From assembly GCA_964442735.1 (NCBI GenBank), contig CAYUAP010000005.1, positions 1 through 64,000 on the forward strand: a DNA stretch of 64,000 nt, read 5' to 3'. The notes under the pieces are model-generated. The model saw only the letters and a list, made by a program, of their open reading frames with translations, was not told the DNA's origin and did not search any database. The stretch is from JAUNBG01 sp964442735 (GTDB lineage: Bacteria > Planctomycetota > Planctomycetia > Pirellulales > Thermoguttaceae). Shown piece by piece: positions 18,952 to 26,852 of the stretch. Position 1 is the first letter of the stretch. Every line of letters begins with the position of its first letter. Position numbers and translations under genes: made by a program.

Positions 18952-19500
18952 ATGGCAAGTTATAATCGCGTAATACTATTGGGTAACATAACAAGAGATC
19001 CCGAATTGCGTTTCATTCCCAATGGAATGGCGGTCGTTGATATTGGTTTGGCCGTTAATGATCGACGAAAAGATGCTAGTGGAAACTGGTTCGATGAACC
19101 AACATTTGTAGATGTAACGCTTTTTGGACGAAATGCAGAAATTGTTTGTGAGTACACCAAAAAGGGTTCGCCTATCTTAATAGAAGGGCGGCTCAAAATG
19201 GATACATGGGAAACGGATGGGCAAAAACGTTCGAAAATAAAGGTTATTGGCGAACGTGTTAACCTTGTTGGGGGAAGAAATCAAAATGCTGGAGATGGCC
19301 AATCTTCGGGACGACCTGGCGGTTATAGTCAACCTTCCCAGGGCGCCTATAATTCTCCGTCCGGCAATTATGGACCATCCTCAAGTAATAATAATTATGG
19401 ATCTTCAAATACGGCTGGTGGATATGGAAATGGGACAGGAAATTTTGAAAATGCGCCTGCGTCTCCTGATGTACCGCCGGAAGATGATATTCCATTTTAA
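18952..19500 (+). CDS. ssb: Single-stranded DNA-binding protein
   Basis: 182 residues, ATG 18952 after AAAGGAC. The OB-fold spans about 1-108 (NRVILLGNITRDPELRF, then FVDVTLFGRNAEIV), followed by a Gly/Ser/Asn-rich linker and the acidic tip PPEDDIPF that recruits repair and replication partners. Works with S6 gene products upstream in the usual rpsF-ssb pairing. Confidence 0.96.
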   Translation: MASYNRVILLGNITRDPELRFIPNGMAVVDIGLAVNDRRKDASGNWFDEPTFVDVTLFGRNAEIVCEYTKKGSPILIEGRLKMDTWETDGQKRSKIKVIGERVNLVGGRNQNAGDGQSSGRPGGYSQPSQGAYNSPSGNYGPSSSNNNYGSSNTAGGYGNGTGNFENAPASPDVPPEDDIPF

Positions 19501-19654
19501 TTCACCTATTGTTTTTGGATAATGAATTTTAAAAAGATTGATCCTTTAGGATGATTTCATAAATCTGTTTAAAGGAGATCTTTTACTTTCCCAAAAAACA
19601 TAATTTAAAATTTAACATATTTCAGAATCGTTAGATTCGTTTACAGGTTATAAA

Positions 19655-20200
19655 ATGTTGATTGAAAAGAATAAAAGAGCCAGAGCAAGTAAAAGACGTG
19701 GAAAACGTCTGCCGAAAGGGGCGAATGGCAGTGTTACACTCCTTTTGATTCAAACGGTGGATCCGCTTGGAAAACAGGGAGAAATCGTTGAAGTTCGACC
19801 TGGTTATGCACGTAATTTCCTGATTCCACAGGGACTAGCAACCTTTGCGACAGAACATCATCGTCGTATGGTGGAAAAACATAAAGCAAAACTTCGTGAA
19901 ATTAATAAACAGCGTTTGGCTGGTCTTCAGAGTATTGCCGATCTTATTCGGACGAAAAATATTTCCATTGAAGTCAATGCAAATGAAGAAGGCTTTTTGT
20001 ATGGATCTGTTGGCGCGGATGAAATTGTTCGCGTATTAAAAGTGGAAAATGTCGAACTAACACCTGATCAAGTTCGTCTGACCGGTCCCATCAAAGAGGT
20101 TGGAAAATATGTTGTTAATATTTACCTCGGACACGATATCGAAAGTGAATTAAAACTTTGGGTTATTCCGGTAAAGAAAGAGCAAAAGCCGCAGAAGTAA
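19655..20200 (+). CDS. rplI: Ribosomal protein L9 with basic N-terminal extension
   Basis: 181 residues. The conserved L9 start (VTLLLIQTVDPLGKQGEIVEV) begins only at about residue 27. It is preceded by a Lys/Arg-rich extension (KNKRARASKRRGKRLPKG) that ordinary L9 lacks, as seen in planctomycete L9. PGYARNFLIPQGLA is the rRNA-binding signature; the long helix and C-terminal domain follow. The first ATG (19655) is used because no internal ATG lies before the conserved core. It ends at a strong intrinsic terminator. Confidence 0.93.
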   Translation: MLIEKNKRARASKRRGKRLPKGANGSVTLLLIQTVDPLGKQGEIVEVRPGYARNFLIPQGLATFATEHHRRMVEKHKAKLREINKQRLAGLQSIADLIRTKNISIEVNANEEGFLYGSVGADEIVRVLKVENVELTPDQVRLTGPIKEVGKYVVNIYLGHDIESELKLWVIPVKKEQKPQK

Positions 20201-20235
20201 TTTTGATGAATCTGATTCTTGTGCGTATTGCAAAT

Positions 20236-20274
20236 AAAAAAAGAGAATACAGTGGTATGTATTCTCTTTTTTTA
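20236..20274 (+). terminator. Intrinsic terminator after rplI
   Basis: Perfect 15-bp stem (20236-20250 with 20259-20273) around an 8-nt loop, with the T-tract forming the end of the stem. It lies 36 bp after the rplI stop and closes the ribosomal cluster. Confidence 0.85.
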
Positions 20275-20277
20275 TTG

Positions 20278-20415
20278 ATACTCAAGACTGTTATTGATAC
20301 TCAAGACTATTATAAATTTCTTTTTTTTAAACAGGCAGGACGTTGTTTGTTTGGGAGGAGGGGGACGAGACGTTCGTACGCGCAGGAGAGACAGTCTTGT
20401 AACGTCCTGAAGTAT
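20278..20415 (-). repeat. Hairpin element R, copy 5 (divergent), with duplicated end
   Basis: The ATACTCAAGACT end appears twice in tandem (19-bp period, 20278 and 20297). The core AAACAGG hairpin is eroded, but GGACGAGACGTTCGTACGCGC and the AAGTAT end are recognisable. The element ends 4 bp after the stop of minus-strand tilS, in the same relation as copy 3 at its gene. Confidence 0.7.
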
Positions 20416-20419
20416 ATGT

Positions 20420-21466
20420 TCAGGAATTATTGGTTTTTTTGACATTGCATCCACAATTGCATTCAAAGATAGACATGGATTCATCGTCTTTTTTAACAGT
20501 TATATTACCGGGGAATTCTTCTTGTTCCGTTTTATTTGAGGTGGCGATCTGACAAAGACGTTGCCATTGACTTCGACCCATTTCACCCAAATGCCATTTC
20601 TGTTCCTTCCATAGAGAGCGAAAAAAGATACCAATGGAAAAAGAATCGTTTTTTTTAAGTTCGGAGAGGTTGATAATAACTTCCGTAGTATTCTGCATCA
20701 TGATCACTTTTTGACGAATCAGATCACCACGACACAGATCCTGTCGGGTTACATCTTCTGCCAATTGAGAGAGACGAAGAAGTGCATTCTGCCATCGGTC
20801 GGGAAACAGTTGTTCCAGGACGGGGACCAAATCATGTCGAATACGATTTCTCAAGTAGGCATCTGTCTGATTGGAGGAATCGTTTCGAAAGGACTGGTGA
20901 ATGGAATCCAGATAATGGAGTATTTCTTTTCGATCAAGGTCGAGAAGAGGTCGAATGATGACAATGGAATCGTCTAAAGGACGTATTCTTGGAATGGCAC
21001 AGAGTCCATCCAAACCGGTTCCTCGAAAGATACGTTGAATAATTGTTTCCAACTGGTCATTTTTCGTATGGGCTGTTGCGATATAACGGGCGCAGTTTTT
21101 TTGGGCCATTTCGCGTAAAAACTGATATCGAATTTCACGAGCCGCATTTTCCCAACTTCCGGTTCTTTGAACCATTTCTTCCAACTGACAGGCTTGAATC
21201 GTTCGTTCCTCAAAAGTCAGACCGTATTGTTCGGCAGTGTGCCGGACAAAAATTGCATCGCCGTCGGATTCAGTACCTCGTGTACCATGATTGACATGAC
21301 CGACAACTAATTGACCGCACAACCCATATTGTCGGGCAAGTCGTGCAAACGCGCAGAGGAGGGACATACTGTCAGCACCTCCGGAAACTGCCAGGCAGAG
21401 GCGATGATAGCGAAGACGTTCCAGCAGTGGCCAGGCAGATTCAATTACATTTTCAGGGTTCTTCAT
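20420..21466 (-). CDS. tilS: tRNA(Ile)-lysidine synthase
   Basis: About 348 residues. TilS converts C34 of tRNA-Ile(CAU) to lysidine with ATP and lysine. The PP-loop LAVSGGADSMSL lies near residue 25, followed by VVGHVNHGTRG, ATAHTKNDQLET and RNRIRHDLVP, all diagnostic. I use ATG 21466 (MKNPENVIESAW); the open frame extends another 35 codons into hydF but carries no TilS features. No clear Shine-Dalgarno is seen. It starts 8 bp after the hydF stop, so the two are co-transcribed. The tail after about residue 240 is short compared with E. coli TilS. Confidence 0.92.
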   Translation of the reverse strand: MKNPENVIESAWPLLERLRYHRLCLAVSGGADSMSLLCAFARLARQYGLCGQLVVGHVNHGTRGTESDGDAIFVRHTAEQYGLTFEERTIQACQLEEMVQRTGSWENAAREIRYQFLREMAQKNCARYIATAHTKNDQLETIIQRIFRGTGLDGLCAIPRIRPLDDSIVIIRPLLDLDRKEILHYLDSIHQSFRNDSSNQTDAYLRNRIRHDLVPVLEQLFPDRWQNALLRLSQLAEDVTRQDLCRGDLIRQKVIMMQNTTEVIINLSELKKNDSFSIGIFFRSLWKEQKWHLGEMGRSQWQRLCQIATSNKTEQEEFPGNITVKKDDESMSIFECNCGCNVKKTNNS

Positions 21467-21474
21467 CGTTTTTT

Positions 21475-22710
21475 TTAAAGGGAAAGGGGTTTTACAGCAC
21501 GTTCGAGAATCCCATTCATCCAGGCGATAGCCAATCCATAGTTGGTAATGGGGACTTCCGCTTCCAGACAATGTGCGACGCGACAGAGCATTTCACGTCG
21601 ATTCCACATACAGGCTCCGCAATGAATAACGAGATCCCAGGTTCGAAGTTCTTCCGGAGAGGTCGGAAAATCATGACCTTGAACATGACCGATTTCGAGA
21701 TTTGGACCGACGACCTGCCGAAGCCAGCGCGGTATTTTCTCCGTTCCTATATCTTCGGTTATCGGATGATGGGAACACGCTTCCGCGATTAAGACTCTTG
21801 AGGTCTCCGATAGCGAACCAATGGCTCGGGCACCTTGAATCATTGTTTTGATATCACCTTTTTGCCGGGCAAAAAGGATTGAAAAAGAAGTCAAGGGAAT
21901 TTCTTCCGGAACAGTTTCTGCTACGGTTTTAAAGGCTTGTGAATCGGTTACAACCAGGGCGGGAGGACGATTCATACAGTGGAGGGCCTCGGCCAACATA
22001 TTTTCTTTAACGACAATACAACCCTGATCTCCATCCAGAAGATCACGTATCGTTTGTACTTGTGGCAGGATGATTCGGCCTTTGGGGGCCTCTTTATCTA
22101 TGGGAACAACTAAAAGGGCCAGACTCTCTTTAGGTATGAGATCGGAAATAATGGGAGGAGGCGATAAAAATTCCTCCGGTACGATTCGGACAAGGGCGTC
22201 TTTTAAAGCGGCTATACCCTGAATGTCTGACGGGTTACCTGTTGCCGTTTGAACAAATGGAATATTTCGTTTTTCCAGATCTGCTATCAGGTTGGTGGGA
22301 ACATTTTTCTGATCCACCTTGTTCAAAACGACCAGAATAGGTACATTTCGCGTCTTCAATTCCTGGACAATTTGTTCCTCAAAAGAGCTCCAAATTTTAT
22401 CTTCTTCATTATTACGGGAGAGATCGACCACCAGGAGACCGATTTCCGTTCGATCGAATACTTGAAGAGTTTTGCGAATACGAAGTTCGCCAAGGGTACC
22501 ATCGTCGTCGATTCCTGCCGTATCGATAAAGAGAACGGGACCCAACGGAAGGAGTTCCATAGGTTTTTCCACGGGATCGGTTGTAGTTCCGGCGACATTG
22601 GAGACGATAGATGTCATCTGACGGGTTAATGCGTTGAGAAGGGAAGACTTGCCCGCATTTCGACGACCGAAAATACCTAAATGAAGACGAAAACCTTTAG
22701 GTGTATTCAT
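21475..22710 (-). CDS. hydF: [FeFe]-hydrogenase H-cluster maturation GTPase HydF
   Basis: 411 residues. HydF is the scaffold on which the 2Fe subcluster made by HydE and HydG is assembled before transfer to the hydrogenase. The N-terminal Era-like GTPase shows GRRNAGKSSLLNAL (G1), DTAG (G3) and NKVD (G4). The C-terminal domain has the CxH...HCxxC cluster-binding set: EACSHHPITED, then DLVIHCGACMWNRREML, ending with VPITNYGLAIAWMNG. All ligands are intact, so it is probably functional. No hydE, hydG or hydrogenase gene lies in the window. Its presence implies anaerobic hydrogen metabolism. Confidence 0.95.
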   Translation of the reverse strand: MNTPKGFRLHLGIFGRRNAGKSSLLNALTRQMTSIVSNVAGTTTDPVEKPMELLPLGPVLFIDTAGIDDDGTLGELRIRKTLQVFDRTEIGLLVVDLSRNNEEDKIWSSFEEQIVQELKTRNVPILVVLNKVDQKNVPTNLIADLEKRNIPFVQTATGNPSDIQGIAALKDALVRIVPEEFLSPPPIISDLIPKESLALLVVPIDKEAPKGRIILPQVQTIRDLLDGDQGCIVVKENMLAEALHCMNRPPALVVTDSQAFKTVAETVPEEIPLTSFSILFARQKGDIKTMIQGARAIGSLSETSRVLIAEACSHHPITEDIGTEKIPRWLRQVVGPNLEIGHVQGHDFPTSPEELRTWDLVIHCGACMWNRREMLCRVAHCLEAEVPITNYGLAIAWMNGILERAVKPLSL

Positions 22711-22739
22711 TTTTTAACTACTTTCTTTTATCTTTTTTC

Positions 22740-22946
22740 GTAACCGTTCACGGATATAAAGTGAAATCGCGGATAACACTGATTTTCACGGACAGTTTTT
22801 TGGCAAACAAACTTTTTATGATAAAATTATCTATTATAATAAATAAAAATGTTCAGTTTGTTATTGTACAATATTGTATTTTATGACAGACTATCTGTGT
22901 TTATCCGTGATATCCGTGGTTCCAAAATCGTTTGTGAATGGTTATC
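22740..22946. mobile_element. Non-autonomous GTAACC element (MITE), copy A
   Basis: 207 bp with ends GTAACCGTTCAC and, inverted, ATAACCATTCAC; subterminal CACGGATA motifs repeat inside. Flanks are CTTTTTTC (22732-22739) and CTTTTTC at 22947-22953, an imperfect 8-bp duplication differing by one T in the run. No coding capacity. Over 90 percent identical by eye to copies B and C. It ends 8 bp after the ndk stop. Confidence 0.85.
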
Positions 22947-22954
22947 TTTTTTCT

Positions 22955-23371
22955 TTAAAAAATTTCTTTTTCATTGGGGAAAAAACGTTTGATTTCTTCC
23001 TGAACTGCCTCGGGCGAGTCGGAGGCATGAACGAGATTTTGGCGCATTGTGGGCGTATAGTCACCACGAATCGTACCGGGGAGGGCCATGGAACCATCGG
23101 TGGGGCCGACGAGATTGCGGACCACCTGAATGGCGTTTAATCCTTCCAGAATGAGTGCGATCAACGGACCACTTGTAATATAGGCCTCGATTTCCGGAAA
23201 AAATGGTTCATGGGCCAATGTTTTATAATGTATTTTGGTTAATTCAGGTGTCATTTGAAGCATCTTAAGGGCGACGATTTTTAGATTTTTTCTTTCAAAT
23301 CGATGAAGTATTTCTCCGACCAAGTGACGTTGTAATGTATCCGGCTTTAGTAATACAAGTGTTCTTTCCAT
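22955..23371 (-). CDS. ndk: Nucleoside diphosphate kinase
   Basis: 138 residues, ATG 23371. It transfers gamma-phosphate between NTPs and NDPs. The family is unmistakable: MERTLVLLKPDTLQRHLVGE, HYKTLAHEPFF, GLNAIQVVRNLVGPTDG and GTIRGDYTP, with the phosphorylated His in NLVHASDS near residue 115. Full length for the family. Its 3' end abuts the 8-bp flank of mobile element copy A. Confidence 0.97.
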   Translation of the reverse strand: MERTLVLLKPDTLQRHLVGEILHRFERKNLKIVALKMLQMTPELTKIHYKTLAHEPFFPEIEAYITSGPLIALILEGLNAIQVVRNLVGPTDGSMALPGTIRGDYTPTMRQNLVHASDSPEAVQEEIKRFFPNEKEIF

Positions 23372-23597
23372 CGTTATTTCCGACTGTTGGGGTTTATGAA
23401 TGATAAAGGAACGAATCGTATTCCTTCCTGTTATAATCCTGTTATAATATTGAGTATGGCTTAAAAGAAATGTTTGTCAAGGGTGCGGTATTCCGTTCCA
23501 GGAAAAAGAAGGTATAATAAACAGATGGTTAATTGATTTTTTGAACGATTGAAGATACTTCGTTCTTTGGCAAGATTATTTACGAGAAAGAAATACA

Positions 23598-25823
23598 ATG
23601 TTAAACGCCAATTCACAATGTCCTGGCGGACGAAATAAAAGAATTAAAGACTGCTGTCCCGAGTTACTCAAGCCGCTCAACCAGATTTACGAAATGCTGG
23701 ATGGTAAACAATATTCGGCTTGTCTGGCGGCGATCGAACGTTTGGAGGTAAATCATCCGGATTGTGATGGTCTTCTCATGGCAAAAGGTATTACCTATAG
23801 CGGTATGGATAAAAATGACGATTGTATATCGATTATGTTAAAGCTTGTCGAACGTAATCCGAAAAACCATAACGCATTATTTAGACTATGTTTGGCCTTG
23901 TTTGCCAAAAATGAATTTGATATCGCCTATCATTATTTAATCAATATGATTGAATGTAATGATACCAACGTCATTGAAATAGAGGATATCAGTATAATTC
24001 TGAAAATCTCGCGGATTTTGATCACAAATAAATATTATCTTCAGGCATCTGTGCTTTTGCATCCTCTTAATCGTTGTAAAGATATTCCGAAAGAAGTTCA
24101 TGAAGAAGTCTATGAATTGATGGAAGCCATTCTCAATGACACATCAATTCAGCCGATTTTTAAAGATATCTTTATTGGAAAACCTTTTCCGGACGATTTT
24201 CAGGAGAAGGAAAAATACGCGAAGGCTTGCTTTCTCATGACAGTGTGTCATTTTAATGAGGCGAAGGTCCTTCTTGACGAATTGGAGCCACTAGCCAGGA
24301 GTTGGAGTGAAATCTATTTGGCACTAGCCAAAAATGCTTTTGTTCTATTCGATTTCGAAAAGGGGATCGAGTACTTAAAACAATATGCGGCGCAGGATTG
24401 TAAAGGTGCATCCGAGGAAGATCGTAAAGACGCTCTGATGCAGGCCCGATATTTTGAAGGTACCCTATGGGGAGATGATATCGTTCTGGTGGATCCTGTC
24501 TGGACGATCAACGATTTTAATTCGGTGGTGGAAACACTTCTTTCTGCTAGTGACTATATCAATATACCATATGATATGTCCCAATTACAGACGAGTGATA
24601 AAATGCCGCCGCAGAAGGTATTCGGTAAATTGGACCGGCCGCAGATTCGATGGCAGTCCGGAGATGGAATAATTGATCCAAAAGATCTTCCCCTCCTTCA
24701 GACGAATGTTTTACTATTTGGTCGGCGAACGGATAGGGAAGCGCAAATTCAATTTATGGACGTTCCGGAATCTGAAGTAGAAAAAATAGAGCAACATCTG
24801 CGTGAACTCCTGGGGGCTAAACTTGGCAGTTATGAAGGAATCGGATCTACTGAAGAAAATGATAGAAAATTGATTTCCGAAACTTTTCGTATGATGAATT
24901 GCAATTATTACTATCCCAAGAACTATCCGGTAACAAAAAAAGAGTATTACGATAGTATTTGTTGGTATCAGAAAAATGTTTTTTGCGCACAGTGGATTGA
25001 TCATCCGTTGGGCATTTTAAACGGGAAAACACCTCGGGAAGCCGTTAAAGATGATTCGTTACGGATTCAACTTCAGGCGGCCTTGCATTATTTTTCGGTT
25101 ATTTTCATTGAGCCCAATTATAACAAAGATACTGTTTCCACTCTTCGTCAATTGTTGGATCTTCCCGAGCCCGGTTTTTATCCGGTGGACGAAAATGATA
25201 AATGCAAGGCGACACTGGATATTATTAATATACACCCGGCCTGGCAATGGGATCGAATCGATTTTTCGCCTTTGACGCCCGATTTAATTGATTTATATTT
25301 TCAACTTTCCTATCAATTAAGGGTTGAGACGGTTTACGTGAAGTTAGCCAAACAGATTCTGACACGTCCTTTTACCAAAGAGTCTTTTGAACTGCGGGGA
25401 ATCTGTTATCAAGCCATTATTCATACTCTGATAGAGCGACAGGATATTGATCAGGAATTGCCCCATTGGTTTGAAGAAATCTATAAAGAGTGTAAATTAG
25501 CGGGAGTTTCGGATGGACATTGGAATCTCTTGGAATTGAATTATGCTCTCTATAATCCTAATTACGCGGAACGTCTTCGTGAACTGATACAATATATCGT
25601 CGATAACCATCAGAACGAACCGGAAATTATGGAGGCTACATCGCAAATAATACAGCATGCGGAACAAATGCTACGTAAAAACAGGGCTTCCGCCGTACCG
25701 CAAAATGCGGCCCCTGCATCTGAAGCGCACGAGCCGGAAAAGACTACCGGATTATGGACACCCGATAGTCCTAATAATAGTGATACGAATCATGGATCCA
25801 AATTATGGGTGCCCGGTGAATAA
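23598..25823 (+). CDS. SEC-C-like zinc motif plus TPR-repeat protein, function unknown
   Basis: 741 residues without a signal peptide. The first 20 residues contain QCPGGRNKRIKDCC, a SEC-C-type motif (usually CPCGSGKKYKxCC), but the second Cys is Gly here, leaving three of four zinc ligands. Helical, TPR-like repeats follow (about 25-290). The middle (about 330-560) is not recognised, and the C-terminus (about 700-741) is low-complexity. Similar SEC-C/TPR proteins are common in Planctomycetota; a role in protein or RNA binding is only inference. Its last 8 bases overlap the preferred nadD start, so translation is probably coupled. Confidence 0.7.
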   Translation: MLNANSQCPGGRNKRIKDCCPELLKPLNQIYEMLDGKQYSACLAAIERLEVNHPDCDGLLMAKGITYSGMDKNDDCISIMLKLVERNPKNHNALFRLCLALFAKNEFDIAYHYLINMIECNDTNVIEIEDISIILKISRILITNKYYLQASVLLHPLNRCKDIPKEVHEEVYELMEAILNDTSIQPIFKDIFIGKPFPDDFQEKEKYAKACFLMTVCHFNEAKVLLDELEPLARSWSEIYLALAKNAFVLFDFEKGIEYLKQYAAQDCKGASEEDRKDALMQARYFEGTLWGDDIVLVDPVWTINDFNSVVETLLSASDYINIPYDMSQLQTSDKMPPQKVFGKLDRPQIRWQSGDGIIDPKDLPLLQTNVLLFGRRTDREAQIQFMDVPESEVEKIEQHLRELLGAKLGSYEGIGSTEENDRKLISETFRMMNCNYYYPKNYPVTKKEYYDSICWYQKNVFCAQWIDHPLGILNGKTPREAVKDDSLRIQLQAALHYFSVIFIEPNYNKDTVSTLRQLLDLPEPGFYPVDENDKCKATLDIINIHPAWQWDRIDFSPLTPDLIDLYFQLSYQLRVETVYVKLAKQILTRPFTKESFELRGICYQAIIHTLIERQDIDQELPHWFEEIYKECKLAGVSDGHWNLLELNYALYNPNYAERLRELIQYIVDNHQNEPEIMEATSQIIQHAEQMLRKNRASAVPQNAAPASEAHEPEKTTGLWTPDSPNNSDTNHGSKLWVPGE

Positions 25824-26433
25824 TAAAAAGCGTGCTCTTTATGGCGGATCGTTTGATCCGATTCATTTGGGACATCTTCTTTTGGCCGAAACGGCACATG
25901 ATTTTATGTGCCTGGATGAAGTTATTTTTGTGCCTGCCGGTTTACCGCCTCATAAATTGAAACGGAAACGTGCAACAGGACTTGATCGATTTCGAATGAT
26001 TGAATTGGCATTACAGTCCTGTTCGGACTTAACGGTCAGTCGATTCGAAATCGATTCGAAAGAGGTCAGTTATTCCGTTAATACGATTCGACATTTTCAG
26101 GAACTCTTTCCTGAAGACGAATTTTTTCTTCTGGTTGGATCGGAAACATTTTGTGATATTCCCCATTGGTATCTGGCCCGGGAAATTTGTGCACGAGTCG
26201 ATATCATTATTGCTCTTCGAGATGGTTTTCCTCCTCCAGATTTCCATGCTTTTGATAATTTGGTTTCAGATCAGAAAATCAAACGCTGGAAGGAAATGAT
26301 TGTTCCTATGCCGTCCATCGGTATTTCCGCAACGATGATTCGTGAACGTATTGCTCTATCGCATAGTATTCGTTTTCTCGTTCCGGACATTGTTCGTCAA
26401 TACATCATGGAGAAGGAACTCTATCATGAATAA
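25816..26433 (+). CDS. nadD: Nicotinate-nucleotide adenylyltransferase
   Basis: About 205 residues. NadD forms deamido-NAD from nicotinate mononucleotide and ATP. The nucleotidyltransferase core is intact: YGGSFDPIHLGHLLLAE with the HxGH motif, FVPAGLPPHK, LLVGSETF and ISATMIRERI. GTG 25816 (MNNKKRALYGG) overlaps the upstream stop by 8 bp and gives the usual length; ATG 25792 is the alternative. Longer in-frame extensions upstream are just overlap with the TPR gene. Confidence 0.92.
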   Translation: MNNKKRALYGGSFDPIHLGHLLLAETAHDFMCLDEVIFVPAGLPPHKLKRKRATGLDRFRMIELALQSCSDLTVSRFEIDSKEVSYSVNTIRHFQELFPEDEFFLLVGSETFCDIPHWYLAREICARVDIIIALRDGFPPPDFHAFDNLVSDQKIKRWKEMIVPMPSIGISATMIRERIALSHSIRFLVPDIVRQYIMEKELYHE

Positions 26434-26518
26434 TCGTTGGGTCACGTTGAAATCGTGAAGATACAATATGTAATATATAGTGCTTGTATTTCCATAATGA
26501 ATGATAAACTTTCTCGTT

Positions 26519-26650
26519 ATTATTTTATTGGTAATAATTGCTATTTTATTGGTAATGCAGTATTGCAATAGTGATATATATTGTTTTATTGGTAACGATT
26601 GCTATTTTATAGGTAACGTTGCTATTTTATAGGTAACGTTGTTATTTTAT
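26519..26650. repeat. 20-bp AT-rich unit in tandem (3.5 clear copies)
   Basis: Units at 26581-26600, 26601-26620 and 26621-26640 plus a half copy, of the type gctattttataggtaacgtt; diverged copies reach back to 26519. It lies in the 415-bp gene-free gap between nadD and the convergent kinase; the rest of that gap shows nothing recognisable. Confidence 0.88.
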
Positions 26651-26836
26651 AAAAGGAGTATCAACAGGCGGCGCTTATTTGTACCAGCATAAAGAGACCT
26701 ATTCCCAGGATTATATCAAGAAGTATACAGGAGATACTCGCAAGTCCCAAGGATCTTTGTTTTTAAAGGCAGATTAGTGTAAAAATAATAATGTTAAATA
26801 CAAAAGCCGGTAATATAATGATATTATTAAAGTGTG

Positions 26837-26852
26837 GTTTGTGAATGGTTAT
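26837..26852. mobile_element. Solo end of the GTAACC element over the kinase stop codon
   Basis: Sixteen bases (GTTTGTGAATGGTTAT) match the right end of mobile copy A exactly. They overlap the stop codon of the histidine kinase (26849-26851). The rest of the element is not recognisable next to it, so this is a remnant or a chance match; the 16-bp identity makes chance less likely. Confidence 0.5.

Noticed and set aside
20278..20415. Separate small RNA gene between rplI and tilS
   Set aside because: Sequence order matches the R element, and a terminator directly precedes it; no promoter seen.
21467..21571. 35-residue N-terminal extension of tilS
   Set aside because: It overlaps the end of hydF, has no TilS similarity, and the conserved protein starts at ATG 21466.
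22740..22946. Attenuator or riboswitch rather than a mobile element
   Set aside because: The same sequence occurs at three unrelated loci in both orientations with target duplications, which fits insertion better.
25657..25815. N-terminal extension of nadD
   Set aside because: It overlaps the TPR gene in another frame; the NadD core begins right after GTG 25816.
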